A stretch of DNA of 64,000 bases from an uncultured Lachnospiraceae bacterium. GTDB lineage: Bacteria; Bacillota; Clostridia; Lachnospirales; Lachnospiraceae. Both the position numbers and the translations under genes were made by a program. Where the stretch lies: the NCBI GenBank assembly GCA_900544685.1, contig UQWA01000015.1, forward strand, positions 1 through 64,000, written 5' to 3'. Below the pieces are notes generated by a model, which did no database searches, was not told the origin of the DNA, and saw nothing but the letters and a program-made list of their open reading frames with translations. Shown piece by piece: positions 16,796-25,129 of the stretch; positions within the stretch are counted from its first letter, which is position 1, and every line of letters begins with the position of its first letter.

Positions 16796-17989
16796 ATGAA
16801 AAACTTTATCTTTATTTCACCAAATTTCCCGACGAATTACTGGATGTTCTGCCGGGAACTGAAGAAGAATGGGCTGAATGTCCTTGGAATCGGTGACCAG
16901 CCTTATGATGAGCTGGATTATAATGTGAAAGAGAACCTGAATGAGTATTATAAGGTCAGCACTCTGGAGAATTATGAGGAAGTGTACCGGGCGGTAGCAT
17001 TTCTGATTTTCAAATATGGCCGCATTGACTGGCTGGAATCCAACAATGAGTACTGGCTGGAGAGAGACGCCAGACTGCGTACAGAATTCCATATCACCAG
17101 TGGATTCCAGGAAAGTGATATCCCACGTATCAAGTTCAAATCTAAAATGAAAGATTATTATAAAAAAGCGGGAATTCCGACAGCACATTTCCACATGGTA
17201 GATACGGAAGAGAATTGTCTGGCTTTTGCAAAAGAAGTGGGATATCCGGTAGTTGCCAAGCCAGATAATGGGGTAGGTGCATCTCATACTTTTAAGATTA
17301 CGTCTGATGAAGAGATGAAGACCTTTTTTGAAGACAAATGGCCGGATACGGTATACATTATGGAGGAATATATCTGGGGCGAGGTAAATTCTTACGACGC
17401 CATCATTGATTCCAATGGGAAGCCGATGTTTGAAACCGGTAATGTTTCCCCGGTTTCTATTATGGATATCGTGAATGAACAGCAGAGTTCTTTGTTCTAT
17501 ATTCTGAAAAAACTGCCTTCAGATACCCGGAAAGCAGGACGGGCTACGGTAAAAGCATTCGGTGTCAAAAGCCGTTTTGTACATTTTGAATTTTTCCGTC
17601 TCCAGAGAGATCAGGAGGGTCTGGGAAAAGCAGGTGATCTGGTGGCACTGGAAGTCAACATGCGCCCAAGCGGCGGCTTTACTCCAGATATGATTAATTT
17701 TGCACACAGCACGGATGTATACAAAATCTGGGCAGACATGATTGCTTTTGATGAGACCACAATGCCGGCAGGAGCAAGTGCTTACTGTGCATTTGTGGGA
17801 CGCCGTGACGGAAAAGATTATGTGCTGGATGATGCTGCACTCAGCGGAAAATATTCCAAACAGATCTGCATGGAAGATCGTATGCCGGACGCACTTTCCG
17901 GAGCCATGGGAAATCGTATGTACATTGCCACATTTTCCACAGAAAAACAGATGGCAGCGTTTTATAAGGATGCATTGACCTGCAGATAA
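16796..17989 (+). CDS. ATP-grasp domain protein (carboxylate-amine ligase type)
   Basis: A protein of about 398 residues. The N-terminal preATP-grasp domain (FIFISPNFP...) is followed by the ATP-grasp fold. Features include AKPDNGVGASHTF, the hinge MEEYIWGEVNSYDAI and the Mg/ATP-binding VALEVNMRPSGGFTPDM. Such enzymes join a carboxylate to an amine, thiol or hydroxyl using ATP through an acyl-phosphate. ATG 16796 is preferred over GTG 16778 because GTGAGGAG (16778-16785) looks like its ribosome site. It lies 42 bp after the esterase. The ligated substrates are unknown. Confidence 0.8.
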   Translation: MKNFIFISPNFPTNYWMFCRELKKNGLNVLGIGDQPYDELDYNVKENLNEYYKVSTLENYEEVYRAVAFLIFKYGRIDWLESNNEYWLERDARLRTEFHITSGFQESDIPRIKFKSKMKDYYKKAGIPTAHFHMVDTEENCLAFAKEVGYPVVAKPDNGVGASHTFKITSDEEMKTFFEDKWPDTVYIMEEYIWGEVNSYDAIIDSNGKPMFETGNVSPVSIMDIVNEQQSSLFYILKKLPSDTRKAGRATVKAFGVKSRFVHFEFFRLQRDQEGLGKAGDLVALEVNMRPSGGFTPDMINFAHSTDVYKIWADMIAFDETTMPAGASAYCAFVGRRDGKDYVLDDAALSGKYSKQICMEDRMPDALSGAMGNRMYIATFSTEKQMAAFYKDALTCR

Positions 17990-18019
17990 AATATGGTATA
18001 ATGGTTAGCAAATACTAAC
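17975..18019 (+). promoter_or_regulatory. Promoter with operator-like repeat before the DUF3877 gene
   Basis: TTGACC (17975-17980), a 16-bp spacer and TATAAT (17997-18002) with an upstream TG (extended -10) lie across the end of the ATP-grasp gene. GTTAG (18004-18008) and CTAAC (18015-18019) form an inverted repeat right at the expected start point, a typical place for a repressor. The DUF3877 gene therefore probably has its own regulated promoter. Confidence 0.6.
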
Positions 18020-18044
18020 ACAACTGGAAGTGAGGTTATTATTT

Positions 18045-18644
18045 ATGCATACAGAACAGCTGGAACGTCATATTATTGACACCATCAAAGAATGGCAAAT
18101 GAAGATTGGTTATAAAGAAGAAAATATGCGGCTGTATTACCCGGATGTATCCCTGATTGGGATGCTGGAGCTGCCGGATGGCACAACGGAAAAAGAACTG
18201 AAAAAGAATCTGGCTGTTTTTGCAGAGATCGTCAGTGAACGTCTTGGCCAGATCGAGATCTCCAATGTGGGAGAGCGCTACTGTCTGAATGTTCCGCCAG
18301 AAGGCTGCAAGTACATTTCAGAAAAAATACCGGATTCAGAGCTGTTAAAGAATCTTCTGGTAGTCTTGGACCGGCGGGAAAATGACATGGATCAGGTACG
18401 CAAGGTATTCCAAGACTATGCCACAGAGCATCAGGGAATCTGTGTGGAAGAAGACCATGAAAGTGAAGGACTGGGACTGGTATTCTACTACACATCCGAA
18501 GAAACAGATCCATATGTATACTGCATGGAGCAGGATGATTTCGGAATTACCTATCACCGATTCTCCAGACCAGACTATAACAAACTGGTCAGCGAAGACA
18601 ATGAGATCAAGCATAATGCACAGGAATGTATTATGTGTAAGTAA
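18045..18644 (+). CDS. DUF3877 family protein
   Basis: A soluble protein of about 199 residues. Its start, HTEQLERHIIDTIKEWQMK followed by a GYKEENMRLYYP segment, matches the N-terminal pattern I associate with DUF3877, a family of unknown function common in Lachnospiraceae. It is acidic, with no membrane segment and no catalytic motif I recognise. ATG 18045 follows GAAGTGAGG. It has its own strong promoter (17975-18002). No function can be assigned. Confidence 0.65.
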   Translation: MHTEQLERHIIDTIKEWQMKIGYKEENMRLYYPDVSLIGMLELPDGTTEKELKKNLAVFAEIVSERLGQIEISNVGERYCLNVPPEGCKYISEKIPDSELLKNLLVVLDRRENDMDQVRKVFQDYATEHQGICVEEDHESEGLGLVFYYTSEETDPYVYCMEQDDFGITYHRFSRPDYNKLVSEDNEIKHNAQECIMCK

Positions 18645-18782
18645 ACTTAGTCAGGTAACTATAAATGAGCAAATTTGAAAAATCACAGAAAACGATGTTA
18701 CGTGTTTCATAAAGTTGATAAGGATACATTGGTACTGAGGAAAGCCCGCAGTGCTTTGGGATTCCCAAATGAATCTTCAATC

Positions 18783-18809
18783 GGATGCAGAGCCTGTGAC
18801 TCTGCATCC
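18783..18809. terminator. Strong hairpin between convergent genes
   Basis: GGATGCAGAG (18783-18792) and CTCTGCATCC (18800-18809) form a perfect 10-bp stem with a 7-nt loop. It lies between the converging DUF3877 and MFS genes. Neither strand has a clear T-run directly after it, so it is terminator-like at best. Nothing else is recognisable in 18645-18853. Confidence 0.45.
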
Positions 18810-18853
18810 TGAATGTTGTACTCACAGTTTCCTTTAAAATAAAAATAGTCCTC

Positions 18854-20035
18854 CTAATATTTTTTCTTTGTATGTAAAATGAATAACATAATTAATAAAA
18901 TAGCTGGAAAAATAAGACCAATTCCCATTCCGACCTGAATATTATTACCAGCACTCTGAGTGATATGACCTACAATACCTGGTCCAATACTACCGCCCAA
19001 ATCTCCAGCCATAGCAAGCAATGCAAACATTGCTGTTCCTCCCATAGGAAATTCTTTAGATGAGATGCTTATTGTTCCAGGCCACATAATTCCTACAGAA
19101 AACCCACATACAATACAACCAATCAAACCAAGTATTGGATTCAATGATAATGCAGTAAGCAAGTAACAGATTACACATAAGATTCCGGAACTTGCCATAA
19201 ATTTCATTAAATCTATTTGTTCTCCATATTTCCCGAAAATTACACGACTTATACCCATTGCGATAGCAAACATGCATGGACCAGCCAGATCACCTATTGT
19301 TTTTGATAACCCAAGTGCTGCTTCGGCATAGGCAGAAGCCCATTGTGCCATTGCAAGTTCTGATGCACCGGAACAGATCATCAGACAAATGGCAAGCCAG
19401 AATAAAGGTTTTCTAAATAGTTCAGTTACTTTCATTCCGCTTTCTTCATCTACCAGATATTCAATGGGACAGGTCGCAAAATTATAGATATTTACAATTG
19501 GAATAAGTGCCCATAATACAGCAAGCCATTTCCAATTTTCGATTCCCAATATTAGGAAAAATATGGTTGAGATCAATATGGTTCCTACAGCTCCCCAGCA
19601 ATAAAAAGAATGAAGAAGGCTCATGGTTGCTTCTTTGTTATCAAATGGGCATGCTTCTATAATAGGACTGCAAAGCACTTCAATCAATCCGCTCCCCATT
19701 GCATATAAAATAACGCTGCACAGGATTCCGGCAAAAGGATTCGGGAGAATCTCCGGCAAAAATGCCAGTCCGATTAATCCAGCAGCAGAACACACTTCAG
19801 AAGCTACAACACAGACACGGTATCCGATTTTGTCAACAAATTTAGCACAGAACAGATCGATCAGAAGCTGGGTAAAAAAGAAACAGGTAGATATCCACGC
19901 AATATTTCCCAGCGAAATCTGATAATCATGATGAAATTTTAAAAATAACAGGGGTGCAAAATTAGCTGCAATAGCCTGAGTGATAAACCCAAGATAACAT
20001 GCAATTTTTGTTTTTTGATAGTTTGGCGTTGTCAT
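18854..20035 (-). CDS. MFS transporter
   Basis: A 393-residue major-facilitator protein with about 12 hydrophobic segments. The loop-2 type motif is seen in DLFCAKFVDKIGYRV (pattern GxxxDRxGRR degenerate). The fold resembles FucP/sugar-porter-like permeases of Firmicutes. It is transcribed divergently from the AraC-type activator at 20216, which probably controls it. A sugar or sugar derivative is likely given the cupin-AraC neighbour, but direction and substrate are not determined. Confidence 0.82.
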   Translation of the reverse strand: MTTPNYQKTKIACYLGFITQAIAANFAPLLFLKFHHDYQISLGNIAWISTCFFFTQLLIDLFCAKFVDKIGYRVCVVASEVCSAAGLIGLAFLPEILPNPFAGILCSVILYAMGSGLIEVLCSPIIEACPFDNKEATMSLLHSFYCWGAVGTILISTIFFLILGIENWKWLAVLWALIPIVNIYNFATCPIEYLVDEESGMKVTELFRKPLFWLAICLMICSGASELAMAQWASAYAEAALGLSKTIGDLAGPCMFAIAMGISRVIFGKYGEQIDLMKFMASSGILCVICYLLTALSLNPILGLIGCIVCGFSVGIMWPGTISISSKEFPMGGTAMFALLAMAGDLGGSIGPGIVGHITQSAGNNIQVGMGIGLIFPAILLIMLFILHTKKKY

Positions 20036-20156
20036 GATGATTCAAAAGTCCTTTCCTGGGATTTGTAACAGGTCGTTATTACATTTTTGTCATCATACAA
20101 AAAGATGGTGATCTGTAACTTTTATTGAATTATAAAGTATAAACAATGTATTTTCA

Positions 20157-20186
20157 TTGCTTTATATCTGATTTTTATTGTATAAT
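20157..20186 (+). promoter_or_regulatory. Promoter of the AraC-type regulator
   Basis: TTGCTT (20157-20162) and consensus TATAAT (20181-20186) with an 18-bp spacer lie 30 bp before the ATG at 20216. The 180-bp divergent region also serves the MFS gene on the other strand, whose ribosome site is AGGAAAGGA around 20048-20056. Confidence 0.55.
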
Positions 20187-20215
20187 ATCGTAAATTACAT
20201 ACAAAGGAGTCAAGA

Positions 20216-21109
20216 ATGGAAACAATAGAGCAAGCCTATAACAAGATCCTGACAGATGAAAATCTGATGGAATCGATTACTCACGGCACAAACAGATATC
20301 CATTTGATTTTTTCTATGATGATCTGGCATTATTTGATTTTAATTGTATTGAATGGCACTGGCACACAGAATTGGAGTTTGTATATGTTGAATCTGGAAC
20401 TGTAACTTTTTGGAGTGGAGAGAAACATTTTGTCCTTTCAGAAGGAAATGGAGTGTTCATTAACTCGAAAATTTTGCATCGATTTCATTCTCCTGATGGG
20501 GCAATTATTCCCAATTTTTTATGCATGCCTTGTTTCATTTCTCCTGAAGACAGTCTGATTTATTCAAAATATATCCAACCGGTTATTTCGTCTTCACTCA
20601 CTTTTCAAGTTTTTTATAAAGAAATTGTCTGGCAGGCAGAGATATTGGAAATTATAAAAAAAATTATTTCTGTTCAAGATGAGAAGAATGTTCGTGAACT
20701 GGCAACATCGGCTCTGATGCAAGAAATATGGCTGAATTTATGCAAACATGTAAATATCAAAAATGAGGATAATTATTCATACGCGTCGGCTTCTTCGCAG
20801 GCAAGATTACAATTGATGATGCAGTATATTCAACAAAATTATCGTAGTAATATTTCATTAGATAATATTGCAGATTATGCAATGTTGAGCAAAAGTACAG
20901 TCCTGAATTATTTTCGGAAATATTTACATACGACGCCGATAAATTATTTGATAAACTATCGACTAAATGAGGCAGCAGTACTGCTCAGGAAAACAGAAAA
21001 GAAAATTATTACAGTTTCAAATGAAACCGGATTTAATAATGTTGATTATTTTTGCAAATTATTCAAAAAGCACTATCATCTTACACCGACTGAATATCGA
21101 AAAAAATAA
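20216..21109 (+). CDS. AraC-family transcriptional regulator
   Basis: A 297-residue regulator. The N-terminal cupin domain (about 40-120) has the ligand-pocket pattern EWHWHTELEFVYVESG. The C-terminal ~100 residues hold two helix-turn-helix motifs, ending with SNETGFNNVDYFCKLFKKH and LTPTEYRKK, the canonical AraC signature. It lies head to head with the MFS transporter and probably activates it when its sugar ligand is present. Downstream is degraded sequence (histidine kinase remnant). Confidence 0.9.
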   Translation: METIEQAYNKILTDENLMESITHGTNRYPFDFFYDDLALFDFNCIEWHWHTELEFVYVESGTVTFWSGEKHFVLSEGNGVFINSKILHRFHSPDGAIIPNFLCMPCFISPEDSLIYSKYIQPVISSSLTFQVFYKEIVWQAEILEIIKKIISVQDEKNVRELATSALMQEIWLNLCKHVNIKNEDNYSYASASSQARLQLMMQYIQQNYRSNISLDNIADYAMLSKSTVLNYFRKYLHTTPINYLINYRLNEAAVLLRKTEKKIITVSNETGFNNVDYFCKLFKKHYHLTPTEYRKK

Positions 21110-21214
21110 AGATTATATTGTGAACGCAATTCATCACTTCGGCATATCTTATGTACCGTACACAATATGTCTGACAGGACTGACTCATGCAGACTTTCTA
21201 CTGGGTAAGGAATA

Positions 21215-21692
21215 TTAATTTTTAAAAACCACTTCAAATATTACTTTCGTGGCACCTGCAGCTCTGGCTGCGATGGTGCCATGATGTATTTCTACGATAT
21301 TTTTGGCAATGGACAGTCCCAGTCCATAGCTGCCGTCAGACTTCCGGGACTTGTCAGCCCGGTAGAATCGGTCGAAGATAGCAGAAAAATCGCAGTTCTC
21401 TGCATCCGGGAAATCGTTCGTGATGGCCAGACGAATCTTGCTGTTTACAGTATGCAATTCCACATGGACTGTACCCGATTCTTCACAATACTTGGCAGCA
21501 TTATCGATCAGAATCGAGATCAGTTCCCGGATAGAGGATTCATTTCCCTTTAATGTGATGTCATCGGTGATGTCGTAAGTTAGCTGTTTCTTCTGGCGGG
21601 TCAGTACCTGTTCGAAAGGCAGCATCACATCATACAGTGCATCAGAGAGGCTAAAAGGTTCAAAATCAATCTTCTGCAATTAACAGTCGCAT
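21215..21692 (-). pseudogene. Two-component system remnant: regulator start fused to kinase end
   Basis: On the minus strand, ATG 21692 with a good AAGGAG (21699-21704) begins MRLLIAED, the exact style of an OmpR-type response regulator, and stops after eight codons (TGA 21668-21666). In another frame the sequence continues to 21215 as the last ~150 residues of a sensor kinase: N box LIDNAAKYC and G2 SYGLGLSIAKNIVEIHHG. The DHp histidine, the sensor part and nearly all of the regulator are missing. One internal deletion explains it. It is unlikely to yield a functional protein, although a TTG at 21679 could start the ATPase fragment. Confidence 0.75.
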
Positions 21693-21702
21693 AAAAATCT
21701 CC

Positions 21703-21730
21703 TTTTCGTATCTGTTTCGTAACTGTTCAG
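21703..21730 (-). repeat. Dispersed leader repeat, copy 2
   Basis: Read on the minus strand it is CTGAACAGTTACGAAACAG followed by ATACGAAA. It shares the CTGAACAG core and the CAGATACGAAA end with the other copies, but with an 8-base duplication-like insert. It lies immediately before the ribosome site of the response-regulator remnant, the same position as in the other copies. Confidence 0.5.
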
Positions 21731-21938
21731 AGCCAACCTCCAAAATGCTGCGCATTTCGTCGGTGTGGCGTATCTGCCAAATAAAATTTATCGGCTACAG
21801 TATAACATGGAATAAAAGTGGGAATAAAGCAAAAAGGGAACTTTCACAAAATCTTCAGATTTGATTTAGGCTGTTTTTAGGGTGGCATGGTAGCATAACA
21901 GGGTATCAGTTTGAACGGAAACAATATGAGGAGTGGGA

Positions 21939-22202
21939 ATGAAGAAGATTACAGCAATTATCTTAGCGGTGGTGATCTGGTGCACGATTAATATGGAAGA
22001 CCGTGCAGAGACAGACGGATGGTACCGGGAAGACGGCACCTACATGGAATGGAGTACCAATGACCATGGAGCTGTGCTGATCGGGTATGATGAAGATACG
22101 GTAACAGTAGCAGATCCTATCTACAGCCGCATCACTGTCAGCAGGGATCAGTTTGAAAAGATCTTTGCCGAGCGTGGAGGTCAGTGTGTGATCTTACAAT
22201 AA
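21939..22202 (+). pseudogene. C39-like peptidase remnant (N- and C-terminal ends only)
   Basis: The 87-codon frame starts at ATG 21939 behind GAGGAG with a hydrophobic signal-like start (KKITAIILAVVIWCTI). It jumps directly to NDHGAVLIGYDEDTVTVADP, the C-terminal part of a C39-type cysteine peptidase containing the catalytic His and the Asp region. The catalytic Cys half is absent, so protease activity is not expected. The frame stays open across the junction, so a small secreted protein could still be made. Similar end-only remnants lie at 11555 and 21215. Confidence 0.55.
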
Positions 22203-22208
22203 CTCAGA

Positions 22209-22253
22209 CAAAACCGGGAAAGTGTTCGAAAATCGGACATCCTTCCGGTTTTG
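22209..22253 (+). terminator. Terminator after the peptidase remnant
   Basis: CAAAACCGG (22209-22217) pairs with CCGGTTTTG (22245-22253), and the intervening bases continue pairing with wobbles. The TTTT in the 3' arm gives bidirectional terminator character. Confidence 0.6.
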
Positions 22254-22257
22254 TGCA

Positions 22258-22286
22258 TTGTGAAAAGAAAAAATAGCAGGTAAGAT
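22258..22286 (+). promoter_or_regulatory. Candidate promoter of oleate hydratase
   Basis: TTGTGA (22258-22263) and TAAGAT (22281-22286) are 17 bp apart. The resulting leader of about 100 nt contains the full-length dispersed hairpin repeat at 22318-22370. Confidence 0.45.
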
Positions 22287-22317
22287 ATAGACATAAATCG
22301 GGAATAGTAGAAATGAA

Positions 22318-22370
22318 GTAACTGTTCAGAACCCACTGTCCCGCGAAGTGAAGGTACTGAACAGATACGA
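22318..22370 (+). repeat. Dispersed leader repeat, copy 3 (full hairpin)
   Basis: The left arm GTAACTGTTCAGAACC and right arm GGTACTGAACAGATAC are complementary except for two symmetric A-A mismatches. The apical CACT/AGTG can pair as well. The hairpin ends about 10 nt before the ribosome site of the oleate hydratase gene. It is nearly identical in both arms to the copy at 62133. Confidence 0.65.
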
Positions 22371-22394
22371 TTCACAGGAAAGGTGGACAATATT

Positions 22395-24347
22395 ATGGCA
22401 AAGAAAAAATATTCTGCATTAGGCGTAGCAGTAGCAGCGGCAGCAGGTGCAGCCGTTCTTGCATCGAAGAATCGTAAGGAAAAAGAAACTGTAAAGTCCC
22501 ATGTGGATCCGAATTACCGCAATACAGAACGTGGTAAACAGGAGAAAAACAGCAAGGGTATTTATTATACAAACGGAAATTATGAGGCATTTGCCCGTCC
22601 GGAGAAGCCAGAAGGCGTGGATGATAAGCATGCCTATCTGGTAGGAAGTGGTCTGGCTTCTCTGGCAGCAGCCTGCTTCTTAGTAAGAGATGCACAGATG
22701 CCGGGTGACCATATTCATATTCTGGAAGCAATGGATATTGCAGGCGGTGCCTGCGACGGTATTTTTGATCCGACCAGAGGCTATATCATGAGAGGTGGCC
22801 GAGAGATGGAAAACCATTTTGAATGTCTGTGGGATCTGTTCCACAGTATTCCATCTCTGGAAAAACCAGGTGCATCCGTACTGGATGAATATTACTGGCT
22901 GAATAAGCATGATCCGAACTACTCTCTGTGCCGTGCAACTGTAAAACAGGGACAGGATGCACATACCGATGGCAAATTTAACTTAAGCCAGAAGGGCTGC
23001 ATGGAAATCATGAAGTTATTCTTCACCAAAGATGAAGACCTGTACGACAAGACCATTGAAGATGTATTTGATGAAGAAGTGCTGAATTCCACATTCTGGT
23101 TATACTGGCGTACCATGTTTGCTTTCGAGAACTGGCACAGTGCTCTGGAGATGAAGCTATATATCCAGCGATTCATCCATCATATCGGTGGACTTCCGGA
23201 TTTCAGTGCACTGAAGTTTACAAAATACAACCAGTATGAATCCTTGATTCTTCCGATGAAGAATTATCTGGAAGATGCCGGTGTGGAATTCCGTTTCAAT
23301 ACGGAAGTAACGAATGTGCTGTTTGATATCAGGAATGACAAGAAAGTAGCAACTGAGATTGAGTGCAAGGTAAAAGGTCAGAAAGAAAGAATCATGCTGA
23401 CAGAAAACGATCTGGTATTTGTCACCAATGGAAGCTGTACCGAAGGTACCATTTACGGTGATCAGAATCATGCACCAAACGGGGATGCAGAAGTCCGTAC
23501 CAGTGGATGCTGGAGCCTGTGGAAAAACATTGCAAAGCAGGATCCGTCTTTTGGACATCCTGAAAAATTCTGTTCTGATATTCAGAAAACAAACTGGGAA
23601 TCTGCAACGATTACCACACTGGATGACAAGATCATTCCTTATATCACCAATATCTGCAAACGTGATCCGAAGAGTGGCAAGGTAGTGACCGGCGGTATTG
23701 TAAGCTGTCAGGATTCTAAGTGGCTGCTGAGCTGGACCATTAACCGTCAGGGGCAGTTCAAAGATCAGGACAAAGATAAGGTTTGTGTATGGGTATATAG
23801 TTTGTTTACCGATGTACTAGGTGATTATATCAAGAAACCAATGAAAGACTGTACCGGCAAGGAAATCACAGAAGAATGGCTGTATCATCTGGGCGTTCCG
23901 ACAGACCAGATTGAAGAACTGGCAGAGCACAGTGCAGTTTGTGTACCAACCATGATGCCATATATTACTGCATTTTTCATGCCAAGAGCAAAAGGTGACA
24001 GACCTGACGTTATTCCGGATGGATGTGTGAATTTTGCATTCCTGGGACAGTTCGCTGAGACACCGAGAGATACCATCTTCACCACAGAATATTCTGTACG
24101 CACCGCTATGGAAGCCGTATATGGACTGCTGGGTGTAGACCGGGGCGTGCCGGAAGTATGGGGCAGCGTATATGATGTCAGAGAACTCTTAGATGCCAGT
24201 GTAAAACTGATGGATGGAGTATCACCACTTGAAATCCCATTGCCTGGTCCATTGAATTTGCTGAAAAAACCATTGCTGAAAGCAGTGAAAGGAACAGTAA
24301 TAGAAAAAGTTTTAAGAGATCACAATGTAATGAAAGATTATATGTAA
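22395..24347 (+). CDS. ohyA: Oleate hydratase
   Basis: A protein of about 650 residues of the FAD-dependent fatty-acid hydratase family (formerly myosin-cross-reactive antigen). It adds water to the cis-9 double bond of oleic and linoleic acid to give 10-hydroxy acids, which detoxifies host fatty acids. The FAD Rossmann motif is AYLVGSGLASLAAACFLV, followed by the family's MRGGREMENHFECLWD. Before the catalytic body lies an Ala-rich hydrophobic stretch (ALGVAVAAAAGAAVLAS) and a basic linker, consistent with membrane association. ATG 22395 follows AAAGGTGG. The gene is monocistronic, preceded by the full-length leader repeat and closed by a strong hairpin. Confidence 0.9.
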   Translation: MAKKKYSALGVAVAAAAGAAVLASKNRKEKETVKSHVDPNYRNTERGKQEKNSKGIYYTNGNYEAFARPEKPEGVDDKHAYLVGSGLASLAAACFLVRDAQMPGDHIHILEAMDIAGGACDGIFDPTRGYIMRGGREMENHFECLWDLFHSIPSLEKPGASVLDEYYWLNKHDPNYSLCRATVKQGQDAHTDGKFNLSQKGCMEIMKLFFTKDEDLYDKTIEDVFDEEVLNSTFWLYWRTMFAFENWHSALEMKLYIQRFIHHIGGLPDFSALKFTKYNQYESLILPMKNYLEDAGVEFRFNTEVTNVLFDIRNDKKVATEIECKVKGQKERIMLTENDLVFVTNGSCTEGTIYGDQNHAPNGDAEVRTSGCWSLWKNIAKQDPSFGHPEKFCSDIQKTNWESATITTLDDKIIPYITNICKRDPKSGKVVTGGIVSCQDSKWLLSWTINRQGQFKDQDKDKVCVWVYSLFTDVLGDYIKKPMKDCTGKEITEEWLYHLGVPTDQIEELAEHSAVCVPTMMPYITAFFMPRAKGDRPDVIPDGCVNFAFLGQFAETPRDTIFTTEYSVRTAMEAVYGLLGVDRGVPEVWGSVYDVRELLDASVKLMDGVSPLEIPLPGPLNLLKKPLLKAVKGTVIEKVLRDHNVMKDYM

Positions 24348-24354
24348 TAATTTT

Positions 24355-24380
24355 GAGGGGGAGCAGTTATGCTCCCCCTC
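24355..24380. terminator. Strong hairpin after oleate hydratase
   Basis: GAGGGGGAGCA (24355-24365) and TGCTCCCCCTC (24370-24380) form a perfect, GC-rich 11-bp stem with a GTTA loop. It lies 8 bp after the stop and before the end of the converging gene. The T-run is poor on both sides, yet the stem is strong enough to act as a bidirectional barrier. Confidence 0.65.
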
Positions 24381-24416
24381 GATATATCTAGGTTTAAAAA
24401 TTCTGTTTCCCTACTA

Positions 24417-25007
24417 TTAATACAGCTGAGAAATAATATCCACGCATTTATCAATTCCCAGTGTGCCGCTGTCCAAACATACATCGTAATGTGCTGCATC
24501 ACCCCATTTACGGTCGGTGTAGAACTGATAATAAGCCGATCTTCGTTTGTCTTTGTCTTTCAGACGTTTTTCTGAAGGAACGTCGGTTTCCCCGTATACT
24601 TTTACGATACGTTCTGCGCGTTTTTCAAAGTTTGCATGAATGAAGACCTTCAGACTGTCGGCATATTCTTCTTTTTCCAGAATTGCATCGGCACAGCGGC
24701 CTACGATGACACAGCTTTCTTTTTGTGCAATCTCCCGGATAATATTAGTCTGAATGATCCACAGCCTGTCCTGATTACTCATGCCATTAGCATAACGGGC
24801 AACAAAGGCATTGGCAAGCCAGCCTCCAGGCACCGCATATTCACTGCCTTCTTTAATATAATCATGGCAGAATCCGCTTTGCTCTGCCATCTTAATAATC
24901 AGTTCCTGATCATAGCATTTAATGCCAAGTTTATCTGCTACATTTCTTCCGATGGTTCTTCCGCCACTTCCAAACTGACGACTGATCGTGATAATTCTGT
25001 TTGCCAT
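24417..25007 (-). CDS. Cytidylate kinase-like family protein
   Basis: A protein of about 196 residues with a P-loop-like start (ITISRQFGSGGRTIGRNVA) and the VIVGRCADAIL motif of the cytidylate-kinase-like family (PF13189). These proteins resemble CMP kinase but the true substrate is generally unknown. ATG 25007 is chosen because GGGAGGG (25014-25020) is correctly spaced only for it, among the three candidates at 25022, 25013 and 25007. A TATAAT is visible on the minus strand at 25087-25082. It appears to be a single-gene unit. Confidence 0.82.
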   Translation of the reverse strand: MANRIITISRQFGSGGRTIGRNVADKLGIKCYDQELIIKMAEQSGFCHDYIKEGSEYAVPGGWLANAFVARYANGMSNQDRLWIIQTNIIREIAQKESCVIVGRCADAILEKEEYADSLKVFIHANFEKRAERIVKVYGETDVPSEKRLKDKDKRRSAYYQFYTDRKWGDAAHYDVCLDSGTLGIDKCVDIISQLY

Positions 25008-25129
25008 ATACATCCCTCCCACACTGCGGTTTATCTTACAGATCTTCTTCAGAAGAGTACACTGTGAGGATCTGTGTAATAATTATAACACATTTCATAC
25101 GATTATTCATATTTGATTTTTGCATTTGT

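Noticed and set aside
18631..18825. A 64-codon minus-strand frame after the MFS gene with a GGAGG upstream
   Set aside because: No recognisable protein features; it spans a strong hairpin and has atypical composition.
21869..21905. GGGTGGCATGG-like sequence resembling a T-box
   Set aside because: It lacks the T-box core and the antiterminator structure, and precedes a degraded peptidase gene.
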